Made by a program: the position numbers and the translations under genes
Notes under the pieces: generated by a model
Seen by the model: the letters and a program-made list of their open reading frames with translations, nothing else
What the model was told of the DNA's origin: nothing
Databases searched by the model: none
In this document: positions 31,377 through 40,984 of the stretch, in pieces
Layout: every line of letters begins with the position of its first letter
How positions within the stretch are numbered: the stretch's first letter is position 1
NCBI GenBank assembly: GCA_008638205.1
Contig: VTPO01000003.1
Coordinates: forward strand, 1 to 64,000
Length of the DNA stretch: 64,000 nt
Direction: 5' to 3'
Origin: Pelagibacteraceae bacterium
Lineage (GTDB): Bacteria; Pseudomonadota; Alphaproteobacteria; Pelagibacterales; Pelagibacteraceae

Positions 31377-32341
31377 AAAAAAAAATATCCATTAAAGCTA
31401 CAATTGAAAAGAAAGATAATCTTATTAAAATAAATAAAAGAGTTAGTGATATATTGATATTGAAAAAAGAATTTGCACTCCCCATAAATAAAAAAATTGA
31501 AAACAAACCAGCTCGAGATTTAAAAAACAAACCTTTAATTCTAGAAAAAAAATTTAAAATTATTGAAGATAAAAAAGAATACCAAAATAATATATTTAAT
31601 TTAAATAAAAATAAAAATAAAACGCTTCTAGTTCAGCGAGTTTCTAAATCTCTTAGCAGCAAGCCAATTTTAAAAAATATTTCTTTAACCTTGGAGGCTG
31701 GAAAAATTGTAGGTTTGCTAGGTCCCAACGGATCAGGGAAAACAACTTTATTTAATTTGATCATTGGAAAAATATTTCCAGACCATGGAAGTATTATTTT
31801 TGATAACAATGAAATACACAACATTCCGATTCACTTAAGAAGTTTGGGGGGAATAAGCTTGTTAGAGCAGCATAAAGGGCTTTTTGGAAATATGACTGCT
31901 GGAGATAATTTATACGCAATTTTAGAACTTCATATAAAAGATAAAGAAAAAATTAATCAAAAAATTGAGAGCTTGCTTGGATATTTTGACTTAGCTTATT
32001 TAAAAAACACTAAGGCGGATTTGCTTTCGGGAGGAGAATACAAAAAAGTCTCAATCCTTCAAAGAATATGTAATCCAAATATAACTACCTTACTTTTAGA
32101 TGAGCCATGTGCAGCTTTAGACCCTCTGTCTATCAATTCTTTAAAGGAGTTTATTCTTGAATTAAAAAGTGCTGGCCTTTCTATTTTAATCACGGATCAT
32201 AACTATTGGGCAATAGAAAATATTCTTGATAAAGCTTATATTATAAAGGGTGGTGAAATATTAGTTGAAGGAACAACTGAAAAGATTTCCAAAGATAAAG
32301 ACGCTATAAAATATTATTTGGGTGAAAACTTTAGATTTTAA
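31373..32341 (+). CDS. lptB: LPS export ABC transporter ATP-binding protein with about 80-aa N-terminal extension
   Basis: Walker A GLLGPNGSGKTTLF, signature LSGGEYKKVSI, Walker B TTLLLDEPCAALDP, LITDHNY. Confidence 0.85.
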   Translation: MKKKISIKATIEKKDNLIKINKRVSDILILKKEFALPINKKIENKPARDLKNKPLILEKKFKIIEDKKEYQNNIFNLNKNKNKTLLVQRVSKSLSSKPILKNISLTLEAGKIVGLLGPNGSGKTTLFNLIIGKIFPDHGSIIFDNNEIHNIPIHLRSLGGISLLEQHKGLFGNMTAGDNLYAILELHIKDKEKINQKIESLLGYFDLAYLKNTKADLLSGGEYKKVSILQRICNPNITTLLLDEPCAALDPLSINSLKEFILELKSAGLSILITDHNYWAIENILDKAYIIKGGEILVEGTTEKISKDKDAIKYYLGENFRF

Positions 32342-32625
32342 TCAGGTTTTTTTTCTTCGTCAGACTCCTCAATCTCCTTTTGATCATCTAAACTTATAAT
32401 GTCATCCTCCGACGAATCGTCTGGCACATCATCTATATTTGCTAGTTCATCAGTTTTTTTAGCTTCTGGCTTAGGTGTAACCACTGGACTTGGTTTTAAA
32501 TTTAAATCTTCTGGGACATACGTAGCCGAACAAGTTGGACAAACAATATTGTCTTTCTTGTTCATGGAATAATATTTAGCTCCACACTCACAAAAAATTT
32601 TTATTCCCCAATTTTTATCTGCCAT
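32338..32625 (-). CDS. TIGR02300 (FYDLN acid) family zinc-ribbon protein
   Basis: WGIKIFCECGAKYYSMNKKDNIVCPTCSATYVPE, acidic C-terminus, divergent to aroA. Confidence 0.85.
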   Translation of the reverse strand: MADKNWGIKIFCECGAKYYSMNKKDNIVCPTCSATYVPEDLNLKPSPVVTPKPEAKKTDELANIDDVPDDSSEDDIISLDDQKEIEESDEEKKPD

Positions 32626-32673
32626 ATTATTAATTTGTATTATTAGCTGTGCGTTTATATAATTCTACTCTAA

Positions 32674-34647
32674 ATGGCAAATAAAAAGTGGTTTTTACCC
32701 TCAAATAACATTTCTATTAATGGTACGGTGCATTTACCTGGTGACAAATCTATTGGGATCAGATCAGTTATAATTCTTTCACAAAGCTACGGAATTTCAG
32801 ATGTACTCAATGTCTCCAGCGGAGAAGATGTTCAAACTGCGATTGTAGCTATCAAAAAACTTAAAGTTCAAATTCACAAGATAGGGCCTAATCATTATCG
32901 AATTTTTGGACTTGGTATCGGTTTTAAAAAATTTAGAGGAACTATCAATTTTAATAATAGCGGAACTACATTAAGATTGCTCACTGGCTTACTGGCAACA
33001 TCAGAAGTGGATGCAAAATTAATAGGTGATCGTTCTTTATCTAAAAGGCCTGTGCGAATTATTCCTTTAATGGAAAAATTTTTTGCATCATTCCATCCGA
33101 AAAATAAAAATTATTTGCCCATACAAATAATAGGATATCCAGATTCTGTTCAGTCAGAACTAGTAGTCAATAAGCCGTCTGCGCAAATGGTATCTGCTTG
33201 TATTTTGGCTGGAATGAATAGTCATGGCATAACAACTATTAAGGCTCCCAACCTTCAAAGAGATCATACTGAGCTTATGCTTCAATACTTAAAATATCCC
33301 ATTAAAATAAAAAATAACAAAAATTATAAAATAATTAAAATTCGAGGAAAGCAATTTCTCAAAGCAGAAAGAAGGTATGTAGTTCCAGGAGATCCTTCTT
33401 CTGCTGCATTTATAATTGTTCTTGCCTTGCTAAGCAAAAATAGCAGTCTTTCCTTGCCTAATGTTTTGCTCAATCCTAAAAGGATTGGTTTTTTAAATAT
33501 ATTAAAAAAAATGGGTGGTTTTATTAAAATAGTAAATAAAAAAAAACAGCATGGAGAAATAGTGGGAACAATACAAATAAAGTCCTCTTTACTGAAAGGA
33601 ATTAAAATTAATAAAGAAATCATTCCTAATATTATTGATGAGGTTCCTATTTTAATGATTGCTGCTTCTTTTGCGAGTGGAGAAACTTTTTTTCCTAATC
33701 TCGAAGAATTAAAAATTAAAGAGTCAGATAGGCTTTTGGCTATGGAAAATAATTTAAAGAAAATTGGCATAACAACCAAAAGAAAAAATAACGATATGAC
33801 CATCTTGGGCCTAGCTGAAGAGTTTTACTCGAATAAGCTAATTACAATTGATAGCTATAAAGACCATAGGATTGCATTAAGTTTTGCCATCATGGCCATG
33901 GTGTCTAAAAAAAGAATTTTAATTAAAGATTTTGATTCTGCTAATGTCAGCTATCCTAATTTTTTAAATGATATTCAAAAAATAAAAGATAAAAAATTTA
34001 AACAAATTATTATTGGTATAGATGGACCTGTAGGATCTGGAAAAACTTCTGTAGCAAAATATGCAGTTTCTAAAATAAAAAATAGCTTATTTCTAGATTC
34101 TGGTTTGCTATATCGATTTCTTGCAAAAAAACATCTTGATCAAAAAAGTAAAACAATAAATGTAAAAAAATTGATAGCAATTGCTGAAACAATAACACTA
34201 AAGCAGCTACAATCTTCCAGCTTACATAGTCAAAAAATAAATAAACTTGTATCTACAATCGCAAAAATACCAAAAATAAGGTCCGCTCTATTACCTGTTC
34301 AAAGAAATATAATTTTTAACAATCCTTACCAATATGTATTTGTAAGCGGCAGAGACATTAACTCGAAAGTTGCTCAAAGTGCAGATCTGAAAATTTATAT
34401 AGATGCGCCTTTAAAAGTACGGGCTCAGAGAAGATTTTTAGAATTAAAATCAAAAAACAAAGATATTACTTTTAAGGAAGTGCTAAAAACTGTTGCTAAT
34501 AGGGACTATCTTGACAAAAATAGGTCTAACAGTCCTTTAATTAAAACTAAAGACTCTGTCTTGATTAATAATACAGGAAGCAATATAAGATCCACCTTTG
34601 TAAAAATACAAAGACTAATAAGAAAGGTTCAGAGTAAAAAATATTGA
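32674..34647 (+). CDS. aroA-cmk: fused EPSP synthase / cytidylate kinase
   Basis: LPGDKSIGIRS..., NSGTTLRLLTGLLA..., then IIIGIDGPVGSGKTSVAKYAV...SGRDI in the same ORF; rpsA downstream. Confidence 0.93.
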   Translation: MANKKWFLPSNNISINGTVHLPGDKSIGIRSVIILSQSYGISDVLNVSSGEDVQTAIVAIKKLKVQIHKIGPNHYRIFGLGIGFKKFRGTINFNNSGTTLRLLTGLLATSEVDAKLIGDRSLSKRPVRIIPLMEKFFASFHPKNKNYLPIQIIGYPDSVQSELVVNKPSAQMVSACILAGMNSHGITTIKAPNLQRDHTELMLQYLKYPIKIKNNKNYKIIKIRGKQFLKAERRYVVPGDPSSAAFIIVLALLSKNSSLSLPNVLLNPKRIGFLNILKKMGGFIKIVNKKKQHGEIVGTIQIKSSLLKGIKINKEIIPNIIDEVPILMIAASFASGETFFPNLEELKIKESDRLLAMENNLKKIGITTKRKNNDMTILGLAEEFYSNKLITIDSYKDHRIALSFAIMAMVSKKRILIKDFDSANVSYPNFLNDIQKIKDKKFKQIIIGIDGPVGSGKTSVAKYAVSKIKNSLFLDSGLLYRFLAKKHLDQKSKTINVKKLIAIAETITLKQLQSSSLHSQKINKLVSTIAKIPKIRSALLPVQRNIIFNNPYQYVFVSGRDINSKVAQSADLKIYIDAPLKVRAQRRFLELKSKNKDITFKEVLKTVANRDYLDKNRSNSPLIKTKDSVLINNTGSNIRSTFVKIQRLIRKVQSKKY

Positions 34648-36341
34648 TACAACAACCGCTAAAAGTTTATAACGAAAGCAACGCTGAATTAGAAGCCCTG
34701 CTGAATGATGACCTATCTCAAAGAACTGTTCAAGAAAACACTATTATAAAAGGTAGAGTTGAGAAAATTGAAGATAAATTTATTACCATTGATGTAAAAG
34801 GAAAGTCTTCTGGAATGATTGACAAGTCCGAACTATCTAGGGAAGAGTTGGATAATTTGGCAGTTGGTGGGGAGCTAGAGGTTTATGTTGAAAGAGTAGA
34901 AAATAAGGTTGGAGACATTGTATTAAGTGTTGAAAAAGCTCGAAGAGCCAAAGCGTGGAAAAAAATTGAAGATGCATTCACGAATAAAGAGAAAGTTTCT
35001 GGCTTAGTAAAAAATTCTGTTAAAGGTGGATTCATTGTAGAGATTTTTGGAATATTCACATTTTGTCCTTCCTCTCAACTGAGTGACCGACCAATTAAAA
35101 GTCCAAGCGAATTTATTAATAAACCTTTAGAATTTTATATCATTAAAATTGATAACGTTAGAATGAATGTAATTAGCTCCAGAAGAGCTATCTTAGAAGA
35201 AGTTAAAAATCAAAATAAAGATCAAGTTATTTCAAAATACAAACTAAATGATATCGTTGAAGGAAATGTTAAAGCAATTACTTCTTACGGATTATTTGTT
35301 AGTATTGAAAACTTAGACTGCTTGCTTCACTCCAGTGAAGTTAGTCATTTAAAAATATCAAACTTAAATGAAATGTTTAATGTGGGTGATACAGTTAAGG
35401 TTCAAATTATTGAAATAGATCTAGAAACAAAAAGAATTAGTCTTTCCATTAAAGCAATGTTGCCAGATCCATTTATAACTATCGGTGAAAAATACCAAGT
35501 AGGATCAGATTACGATGTAAAAATTACTAAACTTTCTGACTTTGGAGCTTTTGCTGAAATTGACGAAGGAGTAGTTGGTTTAATTCATTCTAGCGAAATG
35601 AAACATATGCAAAAAAACGTAAATCCAAAATCAATGTTTAAAGTGGGTGATGTTGCTAAAGTTAGATTAAAAGAAGTAGATACAGAAAAGAGAAAAATTA
35701 GTTTTAGCTATAAAGATACACAGCCAAATCCGATGGAAAGCTTTCTTTCTAAATATCCAGTTGGGACTATTGCTGATACAAAAGTTGTAAATAAACAAGA
35801 CTTTGGTTTGTTTTTAAATACAGGAGATAATGATATCGATATTTTTGTACACTATAAACAAATCTCATTTGCTGAAACCTCTAAAGATCTTGATGATTAT
35901 AATAAAGGGGATGAGGTTAAAGTAAAAATTATAGATATTAAAGACGATAAAATAAATGGCTCTATAAGAGCTCTCAAAAAAGATCCTTTTAATTTCTTTG
36001 ATGACAAGAAAGAAGGAGATGTTCTTACTGTTCGTGTTGCTGAAGTGCTAGACAATGCCATTAAAGTAAATGTTGGAGAAGAAAGATTTCAAACTATTAT
36101 CAAAAAAGCAGACATTGCTTTAGATAAGGCAGATCAAAGACCAAACCGTTTTGCTCCTGGAGATTCTCTAGATGCAATGATTCTAGACCTTAATTTAAGT
36201 CAAAGAAAAGTGAAGCTATCTATTAAAGAACTTGAAAAGCAGCAAGAAAAGGAAGCCGTAGAAAAGTATGGATCAGCTACTTCAGGAAGTTCTCTTGCGG
36301 ATATTCTTGGAACTGCTCTTAAGAAAAAAGAAGATAAGTAA
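34644..36341 (+). CDS. rpsA: 30S ribosomal protein S1
   Basis: Multiple S1 repeats (GLVKNSVKGGFIVEI, VEGNVKAITSYGLFV, ITKLSDFGAFAEIDEGVVGLIH); TTG start overlapping cmk stop. Confidence 0.96.
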   Translation: MIQQPLKVYNESNAELEALLNDDLSQRTVQENTIIKGRVEKIEDKFITIDVKGKSSGMIDKSELSREELDNLAVGGELEVYVERVENKVGDIVLSVEKARRAKAWKKIEDAFTNKEKVSGLVKNSVKGGFIVEIFGIFTFCPSSQLSDRPIKSPSEFINKPLEFYIIKIDNVRMNVISSRRAILEEVKNQNKDQVISKYKLNDIVEGNVKAITSYGLFVSIENLDCLLHSSEVSHLKISNLNEMFNVGDTVKVQIIEIDLETKRISLSIKAMLPDPFITIGEKYQVGSDYDVKITKLSDFGAFAEIDEGVVGLIHSSEMKHMQKNVNPKSMFKVGDVAKVRLKEVDTEKRKISFSYKDTQPNPMESFLSKYPVGTIADTKVVNKQDFGLFLNTGDNDIDIFVHYKQISFAETSKDLDDYNKGDEVKVKIIDIKDDKINGSIRALKKDPFNFFDDKKEGDVLTVRVAEVLDNAIKVNVGEERFQTIIKKADIALDKADQRPNRFAPGDSLDAMILDLNLSQRKVKLSIKELEKQQEKEAVEKYGSATSGSSLADILGTALKKKEDK

Positions 36342-36405
36342 GCTTCCTAACCAATATCCTTTTTCTTACTTTATTCTTTATAATCAATAAGCTATTCTAG
36401 TCTTA

Positions 36406-36711
36406 ATGGAAAAGAAGACTTTTGTTAAAAAAGAACTCATTCAAGAGTTACAATCTAAATACCCAAAAATTTTAAACGCTGATATTGAAAAAACTGTAGA
36501 AAGTATTTTTAAATATTTGTCCAATCAATTAGCCTCTGGACACAACGTGGAAATAAGAGGTTTTGGAATGTTAAAAACTAAAACTACAAAACCAAGGACA
36601 GCACGCAATCCTAAATCTGGAGAATCTGTTGAAGTCCCTGCTAAACGAAAGATAAGTTGGAAAAGCTCTAAGTTATTAAACATTAATATCAACGAAAAGA
36701 TTAATAATTGA
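36406..36711 (+). CDS. ihfB: integration host factor beta-like (HU/IHF)
   Basis: VEIRGFGMLKTKTTKPRTARNPKSGESVEVPAKRKISWKSSK; position after rpsA. Confidence 0.9.
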   Translation: MEKKTFVKKELIQELQSKYPKILNADIEKTVESIFKYLSNQLASGHNVEIRGFGMLKTKTTKPRTARNPKSGESVEVPAKRKISWKSSKLLNININEKINN

Positions 36712-37409
36712 CTAGAAAAAATAATACTATCTTTGTTGCCTGCGATACTTCCAGTCTGCCTAAGATAAAAAAAATAATAAAATTAACTAAAAATAGCCCA
36801 TTAAATATTGGCTATAAATTTGGTCTTGAATTTTTTAATTCTAAGCATGGAAGAAGCTTTATCTCTAAATTACCAAAGCAGCATATGGTTTGGTTAGATT
36901 TAAAATTGAAAGATATACCAAATACTGTGTCATCCTCTATTCACTCTCTTAAGGATTTAACTAATGTACGCTACTTAACTATTCATGCCTCAGGTGGAAT
37001 GGAAATGATGCAAGCTGCAAAACAAGCGGCGGCAAAAACTAATAAAAAATTAAAAGTTTTAGCAGTTACTGTCCTTACTTCGTTTTCTGAAAAATCCATT
37101 AAGCAAACAGGGCACACCAAATCAATTAAAAAAATTGTCATACAACAAGCGTCTCTAGCCAAAAAGGCTAAACTAGATGGAATTGTATGTTCGGGCTATG
37201 AAGCAAAGTCTATAAAAACTATCTGTAAAAAAATGCAGATTATCACTCCTGGGATACGATTAGAGGGAGATTTAAAGGGAGACCAACAAAGAGTTATGAC
37301 ACCCTCTCAAGCTTTTCAAAATGGTGCAACAGGAATTGTAATTGGAAGAAGCATAACCAATGGCAACATCAAAAAAAATATTCAAAAATTAATTGCATCT
37401 CTAAAATAA
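36708..37409 (+). CDS. pyrF: orotidine 5'-phosphate decarboxylase
   Basis: VWLDLKLKDIPNTV, DGIVCSGYEAKSI, ITPGIRLEGDLKGDQQRVMTPSQA. Confidence 0.94.
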   Translation: MTRKNNTIFVACDTSSLPKIKKIIKLTKNSPLNIGYKFGLEFFNSKHGRSFISKLPKQHMVWLDLKLKDIPNTVSSSIHSLKDLTNVRYLTIHASGGMEMMQAAKQAAAKTNKKLKVLAVTVLTSFSEKSIKQTGHTKSIKKIVIQQASLAKKAKLDGIVCSGYEAKSIKTICKKMQIITPGIRLEGDLKGDQQRVMTPSQAFQNGATGIVIGRSITNGNIKKNIQKLIASLK

Positions 37410-38021
37410 ATGACAGCCACTATTAAAATATGTGGATTAAGAGATTACAATGCGATTAAAATGTCTGTAGATTCTGGTGCAAAATATTTAGGATTTGTTT
37501 GTGATTATCTAAGAAGCCCCCGAAATATTTCTCCCTACAAACTAGTAGAATTAATGGAAGAAATATCTCATTTAGATGCATATAAGGTTGCGGTAACAGT
37601 TAATCCGGATGATACTGTAATTGATATTATCAAAGGTAGTATCGATTTTTTGCAATTACACGGATCTGAAACCAATCAAAGAATTCTTGAAATAAAAAAG
37701 AGATCTAATCTAAAAATAATTAAAGCAATTAAGATAGGAGCAGAGAAAGATTTACAACAACTTGACTCGTACCCGGATGCAGATGACTTGCTACTGGACA
37801 CCCCTGCAATGGAGCATTCTGAATTATTTAACTTCAATTTATTAGATAATCGAAATATTACCTCTTATTTTTTAGCAGGAGGAATTAATATTCATAATGC
37901 CCATCAAGCTTTGCAATTTACATCTAAATTAGATATTTCAAGTGGGTTAGAATCTGAACCAGGAATAAAAGATTTGAAGAAAATTGAAAAGTTTATGGAA
38001 GAGGTTAAAAAATATGCTTAA
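37410..38021 (+). CDS. trpF: phosphoribosylanthranilate isomerase
   Basis: IKICGLRDYNAIKMSVDSGAKYLGFV; LQLHGSET; LAGGINIHN; SSGLESEPGIKD. Confidence 0.95.
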   Translation: MTATIKICGLRDYNAIKMSVDSGAKYLGFVCDYLRSPRNISPYKLVELMEEISHLDAYKVAVTVNPDDTVIDIIKGSIDFLQLHGSETNQRILEIKKRSNLKIIKAIKIGAEKDLQQLDSYPDADDLLLDTPAMEHSELFNFNLLDNRNITSYFLAGGINIHNAHQALQFTSKLDISSGLESEPGIKDLKKIEKFMEEVKKYA

Positions 38022-39249
38022 AATAAAAAAAAAAATTCCCCTCATAGATCAACACGATAAGCATTATTTGTATGGTGGAAAGTTTGGTGGAAATTTCATA
38101 CCAGAAACTTTAAAAAAACCAGTTGAAGATCTTACGAAACTATTTGCAAAACTGCGTTATGATAAAAAATTTATTCAAGAGCGGGATTTTTATTTTAAAA
38201 ATTACGTTGGTGCCCCTACTCCTTTTGTCAAATTAAATCATTTAACAAATCATCTAGGTGGTGCTCAAATATATGCAAAGGTAGTTTCTGAAGCGAATGG
38301 TGGTGCTCATAAAATTTACAATGCGGTAGTGCATGCTCTTATTTGTAAACGTGCTGGTAAAAAATATATTGTTGGAGATACTGGTGCTGGGTATGCTGGG
38401 AAAATGCTTAGTATGGCTGCAAAGAAATTTGGTCTTAAATGTAAAATCTTTATGGGCGCTAAGGATATTATACGTCAAAAACCAAACTGTGATTCTATCA
38501 GAAAAAATGGTGCCGAAATAATTCCAGTATATTCAGGTAGCCAGACATTAGTTGATGCCGTTAGCGAGTGTATGAGATATTGGGTTTCTAATTGTGACAC
38601 TACACATATGGCAGTAGGAAGCACCGTTGGGCCTAATATTTTTATTAAAATATGCGCTTGGAGTACGGCTCAAATATCAAGAGAACTTATTATTCAAATG
38701 AATAAAGAATTTGGACAGATTCCAAAAAAATTAAAATTAATTAATTGCGTAGGTGGTGGAAGCTCAGCTGCTGGATTTTGGAATGAGTTTATGGACTATA
38801 ACAAACAACAAGTAGAGTTTGTTGGGGTGGAAGCTGGTGGCCCAAAAAAAAGTAAGCTTCACGCAGCACCTCTCACTAACAGTTCTAAAATTGGAATTTT
38901 GCATGGCGCTGCTCAATATGTAATTCAAGATAAAGATGGGCAGATTGGAGAAACATCTTCTATAAGTGCAGGTCTAGACTACCCTGGTATTTCACCACTG
39001 CATTGTTTTTTAAAAGACGCCAAAAGAGCAAGGTATACTTCGGCAACAGATGAAGAGGCACTCCAGGCCTATAAGCTAGTTTCGAAATTAGAAAATCTAT
39101 CCCCTTCTTTAGAGCCATCTCATGCTTTTGCAGAAGCAATTAAAATTGCTCCCAAACTAAATAAAAATACAATTATTTGTGTAAATAGCTGTGGAGATGC
39201 CAAAAAAGATAGGGCTATTATTAAAAAGAGACTTGGGTTTTTTAAATGA
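38014..39249 (+). CDS. trpB: tryptophan synthase beta chain
   Basis: YGGKFGGNFIPETL; GGAHKIYNAVVHALICKRAGKKYIVGDTGAGYAG; CVGGGSSAAGFW. ATG at 38014 preferred over track start. Confidence 0.94.
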   Translation: MLKIKKKIPLIDQHDKHYLYGGKFGGNFIPETLKKPVEDLTKLFAKLRYDKKFIQERDFYFKNYVGAPTPFVKLNHLTNHLGGAQIYAKVVSEANGGAHKIYNAVVHALICKRAGKKYIVGDTGAGYAGKMLSMAAKKFGLKCKIFMGAKDIIRQKPNCDSIRKNGAEIIPVYSGSQTLVDAVSECMRYWVSNCDTTHMAVGSTVGPNIFIKICAWSTAQISRELIIQMNKEFGQIPKKLKLINCVGGGSSAAGFWNEFMDYNKQQVEFVGVEAGGPKKSKLHAAPLTNSSKIGILHGAAQYVIQDKDGQIGETSSISAGLDYPGISPLHCFLKDAKRARYTSATDEEALQAYKLVSKLENLSPSLEPSHAFAEAIKIAPKLNKNTIICVNSCGDAKKDRAIIKKRLGFFK

Positions 39250-40046
39250 AATCAAATATAAGGATAGCTTTTGAGAAGTGCCAAAATGAAAAAAGGCCTG
39301 CTTTACTTACTTATACGGTGGCAGGTGACAATACTAAAAAAAAATCATTAGAAATTTTAAATGCAATCGCACCATTTGTAGATATTGTTGAAGTTGGAAT
39401 TCCGCATAACACCCCTGTAGCAGATGGTGGACAAATACAAAGTAGTGCCTACCGAGCTATTAAAAATGGGATTAAAATCAAAGATATTTTTCAAATCGTA
39501 AAACAGTTTAAAAAAAACAAAAACACAAAACCTGTAATATTAATGGGATATTATAATAATATTTACCAGCAAGGAGAAAATACTTTTCTACGTGAATGCA
39601 AAAAATCGGGTGTGGATGGATTGATCGTTGTTGATTTGCCTTGGCCTGAAAATAAAGTCTTTTCTACTAAATGCAAAAAACAATCAATTAATTTTATTCA
39701 ACTTTTATCTCCCACTACATCAGCTACAAGGATGAGAAAGATTTTAAAAGATTCGCACGACATGGTGTACTACATTAGTATGTTGTCTACGACAGGTGGA
39801 AAACTAAAGGTATCTCCTAAAATAATCTTAAAAAATTATTCTAAAATTAAAAAAATTATTCCAAAACAAAATGTAGTAATTGGTTTTGGAATAACGGAAA
39901 AAACGATTGGTTCTTTAAAAAAAGCGGATGGATTAGTAGTTGGTTCGGCACTTTGTAAAGCAATATCAAGCTCTTTAGAGCAGAGAAAGAACCCTGTTCA
40001 GGGTGTGCTGAACGTGGTAAAAAAATTAAAGGCTAAAATTATATGA
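39246..40046 (+). CDS. trpA: tryptophan synthase alpha chain
   Basis: VEVGIPHNTPVADGGQIQSSAYRAI; GLIVVDLPWPE; YYISMLSTTGGK. Confidence 0.95.
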   Translation: MKSNIRIAFEKCQNEKRPALLTYTVAGDNTKKKSLEILNAIAPFVDIVEVGIPHNTPVADGGQIQSSAYRAIKNGIKIKDIFQIVKQFKKNKNTKPVILMGYYNNIYQQGENTFLRECKKSGVDGLIVVDLPWPENKVFSTKCKKQSINFIQLLSPTTSATRMRKILKDSHDMVYYISMLSTTGGKLKVSPKIILKNYSKIKKIIPKQNVVIGFGITEKTIGSLKKADGLVVGSALCKAISSSLEQRKNPVQGVLNVVKKLKAKII

Positions 40047-40984
40047 ATTGGATCAAAGATCTCACAAAGAAACTTAAACCAAAGTTAGAGAATCTATTTA
40101 ATAAAAAATCTACTTTGCCAGACAACCTTTGGACTAATTGCGCTTCATGCTCTAATATTATTTACCGAGAAGATATTGAAAATAATCTTTATTGTTGTAC
40201 TAATTGCCAAGAACCTCAGCAAATTCTTCCTCGTAAACGATTTGAGATTTTATTCGATGAAGGAACATATGAAGAGCTGGAAACACCAAGACTAAGTTCT
40301 GATCCTTTAAACTGGTCCGATATTAGCTCTTATAAAGACAAGGTAAAAAAGGCCAGAAAAAAATTCAATCAAAGACATGCAGCCTTACTAGCTGTAGGAT
40401 CTATAAATAAAATGCAAGCGGTTGTGTATTGTATGAATCAAAAATTTTTAGGAGGATCTGTTGGAATTGAAGAGGGAGAAGCTTTTGTATTTGCTTGCAA
40501 ATATGCAGTTGAACACAACTTACCCTTTATTGCATTTCCTCAAACAGGGGGGCAAAAGATGCAACATTCTGCATTTGCTTTGATGCAGATGCCAAAGTCT
40601 ATTATTGGTTTGCAGATGTTGGAAGAAAAAGGGCTTCCTGCCATTATAATGGCAACGAGTCCAGTAGCAGGCGGGGTTACTGCAAGTTGGTTTTACGGAC
40701 CATCTGTTTTTGTTTTTGCAGAATCGGAAAATACTAAAATTATGTTTGCTGGTCCTGGTGTTATCAAGAGAACTATTGGTGAAGATCTGCCAAGTGGGTT
40801 TCAGACTGCGGGATATTTGTTAAAAAAAGGTTTTGTAGATAGAATAATTCATAGAAAAAATCATAGAGAAGAGTTAAGTAATTTGTTATCGATACTGCTC
40901 AACTTAGAAATTAAAAAGGCAGAAGATACCACAGATGCAGCCGAACAAAATACAGTTTCTCCTCAACAGATTATATCAGCTTAA
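40043..40984 (+). CDS. accD: acetyl-CoA carboxylase carboxyltransferase beta subunit
   Basis: LWTNCASCSNIIYREDIENNLYCCTNC zinc finger; MATSPVAGGVTASWFYGPSVFVFAE. Confidence 0.95.
   Translation: MNWIKDLTKKLKPKLENLFNKKSTLPDNLWTNCASCSNIIYREDIENNLYCCTNCQEPQQILPRKRFEILFDEGTYEELETPRLSSDPLNWSDISSYKDKVKKARKKFNQRHAALLAVGSINKMQAVVYCMNQKFLGGSVGIEEGEAFVFACKYAVEHNLPFIAFPQTGGQKMQHSAFALMQMPKSIIGLQMLEEKGLPAIIMATSPVAGGVTASWFYGPSVFVFAESENTKIMFAGPGVIKRTIGEDLPSGFQTAGYLLKKGFVDRIIHRKNHREELSNLLSILLNLEIKKAEDTTDAAEQNTVSPQQIISA

Noticed and set aside
33324-33803. 159-aa minus-strand ORF inside aroA
   Set aside because: Antisense shadow of a well-conserved coding region; composition reflects complement of Lys/Ile-rich codons.
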